Positions 35,432-45,571 of a stretch of 64,000 nucleotides of DNA are shown here, in pieces. How positions within the stretch are numbered: position 1 is the first letter of the stretch; each line of letters begins with the position of its first letter. This stretch comes from an uncultured Eudoraea sp. GTDB taxonomy: Bacteria; Bacteroidota; Bacteroidia; Flavobacteriales; Flavobacteriaceae. The DNA lies in the NCBI RefSeq assembly GCF_947490415.1, contig NZ_CANLGX010000001.1, positions 868,001 to 932,000 on the forward strand, in the 5' to 3' direction. The translations under genes and the position numbers were made by a program. Under the pieces are notes generated by a model. That model ran no database searches, was not told where the DNA came from, and saw only the letters and a program-made list of their open reading frames with translations.

Positions 35432-35971
35432 ATGAACGAATCAAGAGCAGCCCTACGTTACGCAAAAGCTACTTTGAATCTTGCGATTGAGCAAAAAGCT
35501 ACAGACGCAATTGATGGGGATATGCGCGATATAGTGCAAACCATTTCCGATAGCGATGAGCTAAAAGATATGTTGCAAAGCCCAATTCTTGAAGGCTCAT
35601 CAAAAAATAAAGTCTTAAAAGTGATTTTTAAGAATATCAATGATGTAACCAAGGAACTCTTTACATTACTTGTCTCTAAAAAACGAATAACCTTATTAAA
35701 TGAAGTAGCCACTAAATATATTTCCCTTAACGATAATTTAAAGGGAGAAAATGTGGCCATGGTTACTACCGCAGTTCCTTTAACCCCATCTTTGGAAAAA
35801 AAGATTCTTGCACAAGTTGAGAAAATCACGAGTAATAAAATAACGCTGGAAAATCAAATTGATGAAAGCATCATAGGAGGTTTTATATTGCGTATTGGAG
35901 ATCTGCAATACAACGCCAGTATTTCCAATAAATTGAATCATTTAAAAAGAGAGTTTACAAATAGTATTTAA
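35432..35971 (+). CDS. atpH: F-type ATP synthase subunit delta
   Basis: The 179-residue protein has the delta/OSCP pattern: helical N-domain starting SRAALRYAKATLNLAIEQ, and the C-terminal VTTAVPLTPSLEKKILAQVEKIT...IIGGFILRIGDLQYNASISNKL. It anchors the peripheral stalk to the top of F1. It starts 6 nt after atpF. Confidence 0.95.
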   Translation: MNESRAALRYAKATLNLAIEQKATDAIDGDMRDIVQTISDSDELKDMLQSPILEGSSKNKVLKVIFKNINDVTKELFTLLVSKKRITLLNEVATKYISLNDNLKGENVAMVTTAVPLTPSLEKKILAQVEKITSNKITLENQIDESIIGGFILRIGDLQYNASISNKLNHLKREFTNSI

Positions 35972-36031
35972 ATAGAAATTACGAATGTAAAGGGAGTTAA
36001 TTCCTTTTTAACATCTTAGATCTGAAATAAA

Positions 36032-37612
36032 ATGGCAGGAGTAAAAGCCGCAGAAGTATCTGCAATCTTAAAAAAACAATTATCTGGATTTGAAGCCAAG
36101 GCTTCATTAGATGAAATAGGTACCGTATTACAAGTGGGTGATGGGATAGCCAGGGTATATGGCTTATCTAATGCTGAATATGGTGAATTAGTTGAATTTG
36201 AAGGTGGTTTGGAAGGTATTGTTCTGAATCTAGAAGAAGATAATGTTGGCGTAGTACTATTGGCACCCTCAAGAGAAATTAAGGAGGGCGCTATAGTAAA
36301 ACGTACCCAGCGTATTGCTTCAATAAAAGTGGGAGAAGGAATTGTAGGTCGTGTAGTAAACACTCTCGGTAGCCCCATAGATGGAAAAGGAGCCATTTCT
36401 GGAGAACTTTATGAAATGCCATTGGAACGAAAAGCTCCTGGAGTAATTTTCCGCCAACCTGTTTATGAACCATTACAAACTGGTATTAAGGCGGTAGATG
36501 CTATGATACCTGTAGGAAGAGGTCAGCGGGAATTGGTTATTGGTGACCGTCAAACGGGTAAAACAACCGTTTGTATTGATACTATAATAAATCAAAAGGA
36601 GTTTTATGACGCGGGAGAACCTGTCTATTGCATATATGTAGCAATTGGCCAAAAGGCTTCAACTGTTGCAGCTATAGCAAAAACGCTCGAAGATAAAGGC
36701 GCTTTAGCTTATACAACTATTGTTGCAGCTAATGCTTCTGAACCGGCTCCAATGCAGGTTTACGCACCTTTTGCAGGGGCAGCTATTGGCGAATATTTTA
36801 GAGATACAGGTCGCCCGGCCTTAATTATTTATGATGATCTTTCTAAACAAGCAGTCGCATATCGTGAAGTATCTCTTTTGTTAAGAAGACCGCCGGGGCG
36901 TGAAGCTTATCCTGGTGATGTTTTCTATTTACATTCAAGATTATTAGAGCGTGCTGCGAAAGTTATAGATGTTGATTCTATAGCGCAGAATATGAATGAT
37001 TTGCCTGAGGTTTTAAAGCCTATGGTGAAAGGTGGGGGCTCTTTAACAGCCTTACCAATTATTGAAACTCAGGCAGGTGATGTATCTGCATATATTCCTA
37101 CCAATGTTATTTCTATAACAGACGGGCAAATATTTCTGGAGCAGGATTTGTTTAATCAAGGGGTGCGCCCGGCGATTAATGTGGGGATCTCTGTATCCCG
37201 GGTTGGGGGGAATGCTCAGATTAAGTCCATGAAAAAAGTAGCAGGGACATTAAAACTGGATCAGGCACAGTTTCGGGAATTGGAAGCATTTTCAAAATTT
37301 GGATCTGACCTGGACGCGGCTACTTTGAATGTAATTGAAAAGGGCAGGCGTAATGTGGAAATTTTAAAGCAGGCTCAAGCCGACCCGTTTACGGTTGAAG
37401 ATCAGGTTGCTATAATTTATGCTGGTTCTAAAAACTTATTAAGAAATGTTCCGGTTAACAAAGTGAAGGAGTTTGAAAAAGACTATTTAGAATTTCTCAA
37501 TGCTAAGCACAGAGACGTATTGGATACTTTGAAAGCTGGTAAATTATCCGATGAGGTAATTGATATCTTAACCTCTGTATGTAAAGATCTGGCTGCTAAA
37601 TATCAAAGCTAA
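36032..37612 (+). CDS. atpA: F-type ATP synthase subunit alpha
   Basis: The 526-residue protein has the alpha-subunit features: P-loop GDRQTGKT (about 170-177), [55 protein letters not shown] and the C-terminal helical domain. Alpha alternates with beta in F1 and carries the non-catalytic nucleotide sites. The beta and epsilon genes (atpD, atpC) do not follow atpG and must be elsewhere, as is usual in Bacteroidetes. Confidence 0.98.
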   Translation: MAGVKAAEVSAILKKQLSGFEAKASLDEIGTVLQVGDGIARVYGLSNAEYGELVEFEGGLEGIVLNLEEDNVGVVLLAPSREIKEGAIVKRTQRIASIKVGEGIVGRVVNTLGSPIDGKGAISGELYEMPLERKAPGVIFRQPVYEPLQTGIKAVDAMIPVGRGQRELVIGDRQTGKTTVCIDTIINQKEFYDAGEPVYCIYVAIGQKASTVAAIAKTLEDKGALAYTTIVAANASEPAPMQVYAPFAGAAIGEYFRDTGRPALIIYDDLSKQAVAYREVSLLLRRPPGREAYPGDVFYLHSRLLERAAKVIDVDSIAQNMNDLPEVLKPMVKGGGSLTALPIIETQAGDVSAYIPTNVISITDGQIFLEQDLFNQGVRPAINVGISVSRVGGNAQIKSMKKVAGTLKLDQAQFRELEAFSKFGSDLDAATLNVIEKGRRNVEILKQAQADPFTVEDQVAIIYAGSKNLLRNVPVNKVKEFEKDYLEFLNAKHRDVLDTLKAGKLSDEVIDILTSVCKDLAAKYQS

Positions 37613-37635
37613 TCTCTGAATTCACATTTTAAGAA

Positions 37636-38499
37636 ATGGCAAATTTAAAGGAAATACGAAATAGAATAGTATCGGTATCCTCTACCATGCAGATAACCAG
37701 CGCCATGAAAATGGTGTCTGCTGCTAAGCTAAAAAAAGCTCAGGATGCCATTACCGCGATGCGTCCTTATGCCGATAAACTTGGGGAATTGCTGCAAAAT
37801 TTCAGTGGAAGTATAGATGGTGAAACGGGGAGTAAATATACAGCCAAGAGAGAAGTTAAGAACGTTCTGATTGTAGCAATTACATCCAACAGAGGACTGT
37901 GTGGGGCATTTAATTCAAATATAATTAAACACTGTCTGTCAATGCAGAAAGACCAATACGCGGGTCAGAAAGTGGATTTTATAACAATAGGAAAGAAGGC
38001 GAATGACCTTATTGGAAAAAGACATACTGTTGTTGCTGACCATAGCAAAATCTATGATGAACTTTCTTTTGATAATGCGGCAGAAATTGCAGAAAAATTA
38101 ATGCAATTATATACTGATGAGTCCTATGACAAAATTGAAGTAGTATATAATAAATTCAAAAATGCGGCTACACAAATAGTTACCACAGAGCAATTCTTGC
38201 CAATTGTGCCGATGGAGCAGGATTCAAACACCTCTGCTGCTGACTATATTTTTGAACCTGCAAAAGCAGCTATAGTAGAACAGCTTATTCCTAAGTCGTT
38301 AAAAACACAATTATACAAGTCTATAAGAGATTCATTTGCAAGTGAACATGGGGCCAGGATGACTGCAATGCACAAGGCCACCGATAATGCCACTGAATTA
38401 AGGGATCAGTTAAAACTGACATATAATCAGGCTCGTCAGGCGGCAATTACCAATGAAATCCTTGAAATAGTTGGTGGAGCTGAGGCATTGAAAAATTAA
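37636..38499 (+). CDS. atpG: F-type ATP synthase subunit gamma
   Basis: The 287-residue protein begins MANLKEIRNRIVSVSSTMQITSAMKMVSAAKLKKAQ and ends LRDQLKLTYNQARQAAITNEILEIVGGAEAL, the two coiled-coil termini that form the rotor shaft. Middle Rossmann-like part: VLIVAITSNRGLCGAFNSNI. It is the last gene of the operon and is followed by a strong terminator. Confidence 0.97.
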   Translation: MANLKEIRNRIVSVSSTMQITSAMKMVSAAKLKKAQDAITAMRPYADKLGELLQNFSGSIDGETGSKYTAKREVKNVLIVAITSNRGLCGAFNSNIIKHCLSMQKDQYAGQKVDFITIGKKANDLIGKRHTVVADHSKIYDELSFDNAAEIAEKLMQLYTDESYDKIEVVYNKFKNAATQIVTTEQFLPIVPMEQDSNTSAADYIFEPAKAAIVEQLIPKSLKTQLYKSIRDSFASEHGARMTAMHKATDNATELRDQLKLTYNQARQAAITNEILEIVGGAEALKN

Positions 38500-38535
38500 C
38501 AATTTTCATTTAGTATTAGTTGAATAAAGAATTTT

Positions 38536-38561
38536 AATCCCGCCCATCGCGGGATTTTTTT
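38536..38561 (+). terminator. Rho-independent terminator of the atp operon
   Basis: AATCCCGC and GCGGGATT form an eight-base-pair stem with a short CCATC loop followed by a run of seven T. It lies about 40 nt after the atpG stop. Confidence 0.88.
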
Positions 38562-38597
38562 ATTAGCAAGATTTTTATAGTTGCTTGCCTAACTTTT

Positions 38598-38626
38598 TTG
38601 GCACCAAATTTGGTTTTATATCTTTA
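38598..38626 (+). promoter_or_regulatory. Promoter of the lipoprotein gene at 38651
   Basis: TTG (38598-38600) at the end of a T-run, an 18-bp spacer, then TATCTTTA (38619-38626), one base off TAnnTTTG. Both Bacteroidetes elements are present at close to the usual spacing. Confidence 0.6.
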
Positions 38627-38650
38627 CGAAAGCATTACTAAAAGAGAATT

Positions 38651-39166
38651 ATGAAAAATACATCAATTATAATACTTACTGTTTTTAGCTTGTATGGATG
38701 CTCCTCCCAAAAGAAGTTAACCACTGCGCCACCTTTCAGCATAAATAACCCTTCCTATCAGCAATATGCCGGTGGCAGGGAAGAAAGTGGCACAGGTTTT
38801 ATTCTGCAATTACCGGTTGATGTTGAGGCTGGTAATGAAATAGATTTTTTAGAAGTGTTTTTTAAGGGACATGTTTTAGAAGCAGAGATAAAAGAAGATG
38901 GGGAAAACCTGCGGATTGTCTGTAATTATAAAGACACAAGTGAGGACAAAAAACCGGATATTATAATGCATTCAGATCCTAAAGAGGAAGTAGGAAATCA
39001 ACCCCCTGCTTCTATAAATAGGAAAAATGCAGATTTTCCATTTGATTTGGACAAAGATGAAGCGGTTATTAGTTATAAAATTATCACAGGTGATCCCCAA
39101 AATAATAAAGTAAGCTATTTCAAAATCATAGGAATAAAGAAAAAGCCTTCGCTTATATATCAGTGA
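38651..39166 (+). CDS. Putative lipoprotein of unknown function
   Basis: The 171-residue protein starts with a short hydrophobic segment and the lipobox LYGCSS, so the mature lipoprotein would begin at cysteine 17. The rest is polar with predicted strands and has no motif I recognise. It sits between its own promoter and the flippase gene 67 nt downstream. Function unknown. Confidence 0.7.
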   Translation: MKNTSIIILTVFSLYGCSSQKKLTTAPPFSINNPSYQQYAGGREESGTGFILQLPVDVEAGNEIDFLEVFFKGHVLEAEIKEDGENLRIVCNYKDTSEDKKPDIIMHSDPKEEVGNQPPASINRKNADFPFDLDKDEAVISYKIITGDPQNNKVSYFKIIGIKKKPSLIYQ

Positions 39167-39232
39167 ACACCATACAACAGACTTTGTTGCATGGGTTTAA
39201 ATACCTAATTTTAAGCCCAAATCTAAAAGCCT

Positions 39233-40717
39233 TTGAGTTTATTTAAAAAACTTTTTAAGCAAACATTCATTTATGGTTTGGCTACTGTGTTGCCTCGCAT
39301 GCTTTCTTTTATTTTGGTCCCAATTTATACCAAAGTTATGCCACCGGGATCATATGGAGAGGTGACATTGATTTTTTCCTGGTTTGCAATCTTTAATGTG
39401 ATCTTGGCTTACGGCATGGAAACCGGCTTTTTCAGATTCTTCAATGGAGAAGATGATAAAAATAAAGTAGTTGCTACCTCATTAATTTCTTTAACGGTTA
39501 GCACTGTCTTATTTACAATCCTTGCATTGCTGTTTCAATTTCAGATGGCTGAATTACTGAATATTGAACAGCGTTATATAAAGTATGTTATTTTTATTCT
39601 CGCCTTAGATGCTCTTGCGATAATCCCTTTCGCATGGCTCCGTGCAAATGAAAGACCCATGCGCTACGCGATGGTGAAAACAGTGAATGTTGCTGTGAAT
39701 TTGGGGTTGAATATTTTTTTCCTCCTTTTACTGCCCGGTCTCGCGGATCTGAATCCCGAAAGTTTGTTGAACACCATATATATTGCTGACTTTGAAATAT
39801 CATATATTTTTATATCAAATCTAATCGCAAGTGGCATTACCTTGTTAATGATGGGTGGTCTTTATCTTAAAAGCACTTATACTTTTGATAAGGCCTTATG
39901 GCTTAAGATGATAAAATATGGTATGCCGGTAATGATTGCCGGAATAGCTTTTACTATAAATGAAGTTTTTGACAGAATTTTACTTGTTGATCTATTACCA
40001 CAAGATATTGCCAAAAGCGAAATGGGCAAGTATTCTGCTTGTTATAAACTAGCACTTTTCATGACTCTTTTTGCCACTGCCTTTCGCCTTGGGATAGAGC
40101 CTTTTTTCTTTAGCCACTCCTCTTCTGATCATCCTCAGCGTGCTTATGCCCAGATTACAAATTATTTTGTTGTCCTTGGAAGTGTAATATTATTAACGGT
40201 TGTGGTATTTGCAGATATATTAAAGGTCATTTTTATTCAGGACCAGGCATATTGGGAGGCCATGCCAATAGTACCTGTGATAGTACTGGCGAGCTTTTGC
40301 CTGGGGATTTACCATAATCTTTCAGTTTGGTATAAGGTTACAGACAGAACACAATTTGGAGCTTATATTTCTATTGTAGGGGCATTAATTACAATTGGCA
40401 TTAATTATTTATTTATTCCAGACTGGGGGTACTATGCTTCTGCATTTGCTACTTTGGCAGCCTATGGCAGTATGATGGTAATCTCTTATCTCTTCGGCAG
40501 AAAGTACTATCCTATTCCTTATAACTTTAGAAAAATAACTTTTTATTTAGGATTATCAATCCTGTTTGCCACGCTTTCTTTTTATGTATTTAACAGAAAT
40601 TTGATAGTAGGTAGTGCCTTGCTTTTAGTATTTTTAATCCTACTCTACAAAATGGAAAATGAAACGCTTAAAAGAATATTTTTAGCAGGGATAATTGGAA
40701 AAAAAAACAGCACATAA
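39233..40717 (+). CDS. Wzx/MurJ-like polysaccharide flippase (second copy)
   Basis: A 494-residue MOP-superfamily membrane protein with about 14 helices, starting at TTG 39233: [41 protein letters not shown]. This N-terminus is that of polysaccharide biosynthesis proteins widespread in Bacteroidetes and located next to dut, as here. It is distinct from the cluster flippase at 10879. It may flip a conserved lipid-linked sugar; substrate unknown. Confidence 0.87.
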   Translation: MSLFKKLFKQTFIYGLATVLPRMLSFILVPIYTKVMPPGSYGEVTLIFSWFAIFNVILAYGMETGFFRFFNGEDDKNKVVATSLISLTVSTVLFTILALLFQFQMAELLNIEQRYIKYVIFILALDALAIIPFAWLRANERPMRYAMVKTVNVAVNLGLNIFFLLLLPGLADLNPESLLNTIYIADFEISYIFISNLIASGITLLMMGGLYLKSTYTFDKALWLKMIKYGMPVMIAGIAFTINEVFDRILLVDLLPQDIAKSEMGKYSACYKLALFMTLFATAFRLGIEPFFFSHSSSDHPQRAYAQITNYFVVLGSVILLTVVVFADILKVIFIQDQAYWEAMPIVPVIVLASFCLGIYHNLSVWYKVTDRTQFGAYISIVGALITIGINYLFIPDWGYYASAFATLAAYGSMMVISYLFGRKYYPIPYNFRKITFYLGLSILFATLSFYVFNRNLIVGSALLLVFLILLYKMENETLKRIFLAGIIGKKNST

Positions 40718-40718
40718 A

Positions 40719-41153
40719 ATGAAAGTTAAAATTATTAATAAATCAGATCACGCGATCCCCGAATATGAAACACCTGCTTCAGCCGGGATGGATCTACGGG
40801 CCAATATATCTGAATCAATTACGTTACAACCACTAGAAAGGGCTGTCGTTAAAACCGGATTATTTTTGGAAATTCCTGTCGGATATGAAGCACAAGTAAG
40901 ACCGCGAAGCGGATTGGCAGCTAAGAAAGGAATAACGGTACTTAATGCACCAGGGACGGTAGATGCGGATTACAGAGGAGAAATTGGCGTGATTCTTGTG
41001 AATTTGTCCAAAGACGAATTTACTATTGTCAACGGGGAGCGCATAGCACAACTAGTGATCTCATCACATGAACGGGCTGAATGGGTAGAAACAGAGATTT
41101 TAACTGAAACCACGAGGGGAGAAGGTGGGTTCGGAAGTACTGGAATAAAGTAA
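40719..41153 (+). CDS. dut: dUTP diphosphatase
   Basis: Dut hydrolyses dUTP to dUMP. From the ATG at 40719 the product has 144 residues and all five trimeric dUTPase motifs in order: [47 protein letters not shown] and [10 protein letters not shown]. An upstream in-frame ATG at 40695 would add eight residues inside the end of the flippase gene and is less likely. Start one base after the flippase stop codon suggests coupling. Confidence 0.97.
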   Translation: MKVKIINKSDHAIPEYETPASAGMDLRANISESITLQPLERAVVKTGLFLEIPVGYEAQVRPRSGLAAKKGITVLNAPGTVDADYRGEIGVILVNLSKDEFTIVNGERIAQLVISSHERAEWVETEILTETTRGEGGFGSTGIK

Positions 41154-41191
41154 AAATTCTTTAATAGTGAGGATTTATGTAGTCTGATTAT

Positions 41192-42109
41192 ATGAACTTT
41201 AGGCTTAAATGGGTTATTTATATTTTAGGGATATTTATTTTCTCTCAGCTAAGCTATGCTCAGGAAGAAGAAAGCGCTGAGGTATTTTTGGAAGATTATA
41301 CAGACGAATTTCAAGAGACATTTTTTGAAGCATTAAAGCAAAAAGGGATTGAGAACTATGATAAGGCTATAAACCTTTTCCTCAAATGTAAAAAATTGGA
41401 TAGCACAAACAATGTGGTAGACTTTGAACTAGCTAAATCCTATTTGGCGAATAAGCAATATATACTAGCTGAACAATACGGGATAGACGCATTAAAGTCG
41501 GAACCCGAGAACTTTTGGTATTTAAATGCTGTAGCAGATATCATGCAAAAGCAGGGTAGGCCTATAGAGATGATTAAAGAGCAAATTTCTTTTGATAATA
41601 ATAAACTCAAAGAAAATCTAGCGCTTATTTACTACCAACAAAAGAATTATCAGGAGTCTTCAAATATTCTTAAGGAGTTGAAGGACTCTTCGTTTAAAGA
41701 AGCACTTGCACTTAAGATCAAAGATTCTTTGGATCGCCCTAAGAGTGATGATGAAATAAAATCAGTTCCTACGGTCCAAAACACTAATTTGAACCCACTT
41801 TTGAAGTATAAGGAAGAAATTGGTGAATTAATCCTCAATAAGAATTATTCTTCCTTAATTATCAAAGCAGATGAAGCTTTGGAGGAATTTCCGTCTCAAC
41901 CCTATTTTTATTTTGCCAAGGGGATGGGCCTGAATAGAAGTGGAAAACAAAAAGAAGCAACAGAGGTATTAGAAACTGCTTTGGATTTTCTTATTGATGA
42001 CATTGAACTTGGTAATAACATATACAGAGAGTTAGCCAATGTGTATACATTTTTGGGAAACTCATCAAAGGCAAATATGTATCTTAGTAAAATCAAATCT
42101 GGCTCCTGA
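41192..42109 (+). CDS. Periplasmic TPR protein
   Basis: The 305-residue protein has a cleavable signal peptide (MNFRLKWVIYILGIFIFSQLSYAQ) and tetratricopeptide-like repeats in two blocks (about 45-165 and 215-300). It leads a four-gene run (TPR, DUF4292, EnvC-like, overlapping or 1-4 nt apart) found widely in Bacteroidetes. A role in envelope assembly is inferred from this context. Confidence 0.8.
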   Translation: MNFRLKWVIYILGIFIFSQLSYAQEEESAEVFLEDYTDEFQETFFEALKQKGIENYDKAINLFLKCKKLDSTNNVVDFELAKSYLANKQYILAEQYGIDALKSEPENFWYLNAVADIMQKQGRPIEMIKEQISFDNNKLKENLALIYYQQKNYQESSNILKELKDSSFKEALALKIKDSLDRPKSDDEIKSVPTVQNTNLNPLLKYKEEIGELILNKNYSSLIIKADEALEEFPSQPYFYFAKGMGLNRSGKQKEATEVLETALDFLIDDIELGNNIYRELANVYTFLGNSSKANMYLSKIKSGS

Positions 42110-42113
42110 TCGA

Positions 42114-42899
42114 ATGAAAAGTAATACCTATAGTTGGAATAGATGGATCATAATTACCATTCTGGCAATGCTTTCTTTCTCTTGCAAATCAAGTAAAGTA
42201 GTTTCTGCGGGCAAAGTTGATGAAAGGCTTACCACCAAGGCAATAATCAAAAATCATTATAAAAACCAATTAGCATTCAAGACCATAAGTGGTAAGATGA
42301 AAGTGGAGTATAATGATGGTGGAGCTGTTCAAAGCTTTAATGTTAGCCTAAGAATTGAAAAGGGGAAAGCCATTTGGATGAGTGCTCCTTTGGGTGTTGT
42401 AAAGGCGTTAATCACCCCTAAAAGAGTAACATTCTACAATAAACTTCAAAATGAGTATTTTGATGGAGACTTCACTTATTTAAGCGAGTTATTGGGAACG
42501 GAATTAGATTTCAACAAAGTACAGAATCTACTATTAGGAGAGGCACTATTTGATTTACGTACAGAGAAATATATTTCCCTTGTTACGGAAGAATACTACG
42601 AACTTAAGCCTAAAAATATAGGTGATCTGTTCAAAACACTATTCTTAATTGAACCAAAGAATTTTAAAATAGCAACACAGCAATTATCTCAGCCATGGAA
42701 TAAGAGGCTTCTGGAGATTTATTACAAGTCATATCAGGAAAAGAATAGCCAAATTTTACCTGAAGAAATTCTGATTACAGCAATTGATATTGACCAAATC
42801 ACCAATATTGCCATTCAATTTAAGAACATTGAGTTGAATAGAATATTGAATTTCCCCTATAAAATACCAAAAGGATTTGAAGAAATAGTTTTGAAATAA
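42114..42899 (+). CDS. DUF4292 lipoprotein
   Basis: From ATG 42114 the 261-residue product has a lipoprotein signal (TILAMLSFSCKSSK, lipid-attached Cys 22) and the block TISGKMKVEYNDGGAVQSFNVSLRIEKGKAIWMSAPLGVVKALITPKRVTFYNKLQNEYFDG, which I recognise as DUF4292, with a LolB/LolA-like fold suggested by the strand pattern. The longer frame from 42039 overlaps the TPR gene and lacks a signal peptide at its start. It likely sits in the outer membrane; function not known. Confidence 0.85.
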   Translation: MKSNTYSWNRWIIITILAMLSFSCKSSKVVSAGKVDERLTTKAIIKNHYKNQLAFKTISGKMKVEYNDGGAVQSFNVSLRIEKGKAIWMSAPLGVVKALITPKRVTFYNKLQNEYFDGDFTYLSELLGTELDFNKVQNLLLGEALFDLRTEKYISLVTEEYYELKPKNIGDLFKTLFLIEPKNFKIATQQLSQPWNKRLLEIYYKSYQEKNSQILPEEILITAIDIDQITNIAIQFKNIELNRILNFPYKIPKGFEEIVLK

Positions 42900-42900
42900 A

Positions 42901-44130
42901 ATGAGAATTGCAAAGCAATATTCTGCATATATACTTTTTATTATTTTCGTGCTTCTGGGTTCCAATGTACATGGGCAAACCAATGAGCAAAAAGCCTTGG
43001 AAACCAGACGAGAACAGCTGCAAAAGGAAATTGAAGACATAAACAGACTGTTATTTGCAGAAAAAAAACAAAAAGGTACCGTTCTGGATCAAATGGAGGT
43101 GCTGGATCAGAAGATTAATGTTAGACAGCAATTGATACGTGTTACTAATCAGCAAGCTAACCTTCTTAACAGGCAAATAAATGCTAATATTCGAAATATT
43201 TCCAAGCTTCGGGAAGATTTGGACGCCTTGAAGGAAGAGTACGCCACAATGATCCAAAAATCATATCAGAATAGATCTCAACAAAGCAGGCTAATGTTTC
43301 TCTTGTCTTCTGAAAATTTTTTTCAGGCCTTCAAAAGATTACAATATATGAAACAATATACTCAGTTTAGAAAAGAGCAGGGAGAGGATATTGTCAAGAA
43401 AACGGAAGAACTTATCCAGCTAAACAATGATTTAACGAACCAAAGAAAGGAAAAGGAGGTTTTACTGGCCCAGAATTTAAAGGCCAAAGGTCTATTGCTG
43501 AATGAGATAAAGGCTCAAAAAGACTTATTAAAGTCAATTCGACAAAATGAGAGTAATTATGCCTCAGCTATTAAAAAGAAAAAGCAGGAAGCACGAAAAA
43601 TTGATCAACAAATAGAACGACTAATCAGGAGTGCTATAGCCGCTTCGAATAAGAAAGCCGGGAAAAGTGTAACTTCAAATAAGTTTGTTTTAACCCCGGA
43701 AGCGACTCTGGTGGCAAATAACTTTTCTGCTAACAAAGGAAAGCTTATCTGGCCGGTAGAAAAGGGGATTAAACAGCAAGGTTTTGGTATTTATAAAGAT
43801 GCCGTATATCCTGGGATTAAACACCAAAGTAATGGAGTAATTATTGCAACAGATGAAGGCGCTACGGCCCGTGCTGTTTTTGAAGGGGAAGTAATAGCAA
43901 TTTTGGCTGTGCCAGGAGGAAATAAAGGCGTTCAGATCAAACACGGAAACTTTATAAGCACCTATTACAACCTTTCTAATTTGTATGTAAAAAAGGGTGA
44001 TAAAGTAAGCTTGAAAGAAGAGTTAGGAGAAATATATACCAATCGGTACAATGGTTTAACACAACTAAAATTTTACCTCTACGAGGACGCTACAAGATTG
44101 AATCCGGAGGAATGGATTTACCGACTTTAA
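42901..44130 (+). CDS. EnvC-like protein with degenerate LytM domain
   Basis: The 409-residue protein has a signal peptide (to about residue 25), a long coiled coil (about 26-250) and a C-terminal M23/LytM domain (about 285-405). Key metal ligands are missing: the first motif reads HQSNGVIIAT rather than HxxxD, and the last reads LKFYLYE instead of HLHFE. The same architecture in E. coli EnvC activates the amidases AmiA and AmiB without hydrolase activity of its own. It is therefore probably an amidase activator in cell separation. It starts one base after the DUF4292 gene stop. Confidence 0.9.
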   Translation: MRIAKQYSAYILFIIFVLLGSNVHGQTNEQKALETRREQLQKEIEDINRLLFAEKKQKGTVLDQMEVLDQKINVRQQLIRVTNQQANLLNRQINANIRNISKLREDLDALKEEYATMIQKSYQNRSQQSRLMFLLSSENFFQAFKRLQYMKQYTQFRKEQGEDIVKKTEELIQLNNDLTNQRKEKEVLLAQNLKAKGLLLNEIKAQKDLLKSIRQNESNYASAIKKKKQEARKIDQQIERLIRSAIAASNKKAGKSVTSNKFVLTPEATLVANNFSANKGKLIWPVEKGIKQQGFGIYKDAVYPGIKHQSNGVIIATDEGATARAVFEGEVIAILAVPGGNKGVQIKHGNFISTYYNLSNLYVKKGDKVSLKEELGEIYTNRYNGLTQLKFYLYEDATRLNPEEWIYRL

Positions 44131-44143
44131 TGATAAGTAGAAT

Positions 44144-44995
44144 ATGGAATCAATAACTGATATTAAAGGAACTTTTACCTTAAACAATGGGGTTAAAATG
44201 CCGTATTTCGGTTTGGGGGTTTATCTTTCTGAAGATGGAAAAGAGGTAATAAACGCGGTTAAGTGGGCATTAGAGGAAGGATATAGACATATAGATACTG
44301 CATCTGTCTATAATAATGAAGAAGGAGTAGGCACCGGAATAAAAGAGAGCAATGTTCCAAGGGAAGATATTTTTGTTGTGAGTAAAGTTTGGAATTCAGA
44401 TCAGGGCTATGACAATACGCTAAAAGCTTTTGACAAAAGCCTTAATAGACTAGGGCTGGAATATTTAGATCTTTATTTGGCGCATTGGCCGGTTGCAGGA
44501 AAATATAAGGACACCTGGAAAGCTATGGAATATCTTTATGAGCAGAAAAGAATCAGAGCTATTGGAGTAAGTAACTTCATGCAACATCATCTGGAAGATT
44601 TATTGGGTACGGCAAAAATAGTTCCAATGGTAAATCAGATGGAATTTCACCCGTATTTGGTACAACAAAGCCTTTTGGATTTTTGTTTGGATAAAAATAT
44701 TCAATACGAAGCCTGGTCTCCAATGATGCAGGGCAAAATATTTGGAATAGAAGCCTTTAAAGAACTCGCAAATAAATACAATAAAACGATTGCTCAAATA
44801 GTCTTGCGCTGGGATTTGCAAAAAGGAGTTATTACCATTCCTAAATCATCCAAGCGGAAAAGAATTTTAGCAAATGCGGATATTTTCGATTTTGAATTAA
44901 CCCCGGATGATATGGCTAATTTGGATAGTCTGGATAGAGGGCAGCGTTTTGGGCCGGATCCTGACAATTTCGATTTTGAATTTTTAAATATCTAA
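44144..44995 (+). CDS. Aldo/keto reductase
   Basis: A 283-residue TIM-barrel enzyme with the catalytic tetrad in place: the aspartate in GYRHIDTASVYNNEE, the following Tyr, the lysine in VVSKVWN and the histidine in YLAHWPV. The C-terminal IPKSSKRKRILANADIFDFEL binds NADPH. It reduces an aldehyde or ketone; the family is too broad to name the substrate. Its stop is 6 nt from the convergent thioesterase stop. Confidence 0.93.
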   Translation: MESITDIKGTFTLNNGVKMPYFGLGVYLSEDGKEVINAVKWALEEGYRHIDTASVYNNEEGVGTGIKESNVPREDIFVVSKVWNSDQGYDNTLKAFDKSLNRLGLEYLDLYLAHWPVAGKYKDTWKAMEYLYEQKRIRAIGVSNFMQHHLEDLLGTAKIVPMVNQMEFHPYLVQQSLLDFCLDKNIQYEAWSPMMQGKIFGIEAFKELANKYNKTIAQIVLRWDLQKGVITIPKSSKRKRILANADIFDFELTPDDMANLDSLDRGQRFGPDPDNFDFEFLNI

Positions 44996-45001
44996 ATGAA
45001 T

Positions 45002-45517
45002 TTATTCTTTCATGAATAATGCACGGAGTTCCGTAGCCTCATTTGGTTTCATTTTACCCGCGAGAACCAGACTAAGTTGTTTTCTCCTCAGTGCGCCCTC
45101 AAAACGTTCAGTTTCCAGTGCTGTTTCCGGGATTATTGGCGGGACTTCAGTTGGCTTTCCAGTTTCATCTACTGCAACAAAAGTATAAATGGCTTCATTG
45201 GCTTTGGTACTTTCCCCGCTAAATCTATCTTCCATCCAAACATCAATATAAACTTCCATCGAAGTTCTAAAGGTTCGGGATATTTTGGCCTCAACGGTAA
45301 CCACACTGCCCAAAGGAACAGAACGGTTAAAAGCAACGTGATTAACAGATGCTGTAACTGTAATACACCGGCTGTGTCGCCGTGCAGCTATACTGGCAGC
45401 CCTGTCCATGCGCGCCAATAGTTCACCACCAAAAAGATTGTTCAATGGATTAGTTTCGCTTGGCAAAACCATATCCGTCATTATGGTTCTTGAATCACTG
45501 GGTGTTTTGGCCTGCAT
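45002..45517 (-). CDS. Acyl-CoA thioesterase (hotdog fold, YciA-like)
   Basis: The start was placed at ATG 45517 (MQAKTPSDSRTIM), because the -7 box at 45532-45539 sits before it and inside any longer frame. The 171-residue hotdog protein has the block LPSETNPLNNLFGGELLARMDRAASIAARRHS, then TASVNHVAFNRSVPLGSVVTVEAKISRTFRTSMEV. This is the YciA/ACOT family, hydrolysing acyl-CoA. Confidence 0.9.
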   Translation of the reverse strand: MQAKTPSDSRTIMTDMVLPSETNPLNNLFGGELLARMDRAASIAARRHSRCITVTASVNHVAFNRSVPLGSVVTVEAKISRTFRTSMEVYIDVWMEDRFSGESTKANEAIYTFVAVDETGKPTEVPPIIPETALETERFEGALRRKQLSLVLAGKMKPNEATELRALFMKE

Positions 45518-45531
45518 ATGAAAAGTTTTTT

Positions 45532-45539
45532 CAAAGATA
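45532..45539 (-). promoter_or_regulatory. -7 box of the thioesterase gene
   Basis: The minus strand reads TATCTTTG, an exact TAnnTTTG match, 15 nt before the ATG at 45517. It decides between the two possible starts. Confidence 0.55.
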
Positions 45540-45571
45540 CGCAGCAAATGCATTGAAGAAAAAGAAAGAAA

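Noticed and set aside
35458-35829. 123-codon antisense ORF opposite atpH
   Set aside because: Shadow of the atpH reading frame.
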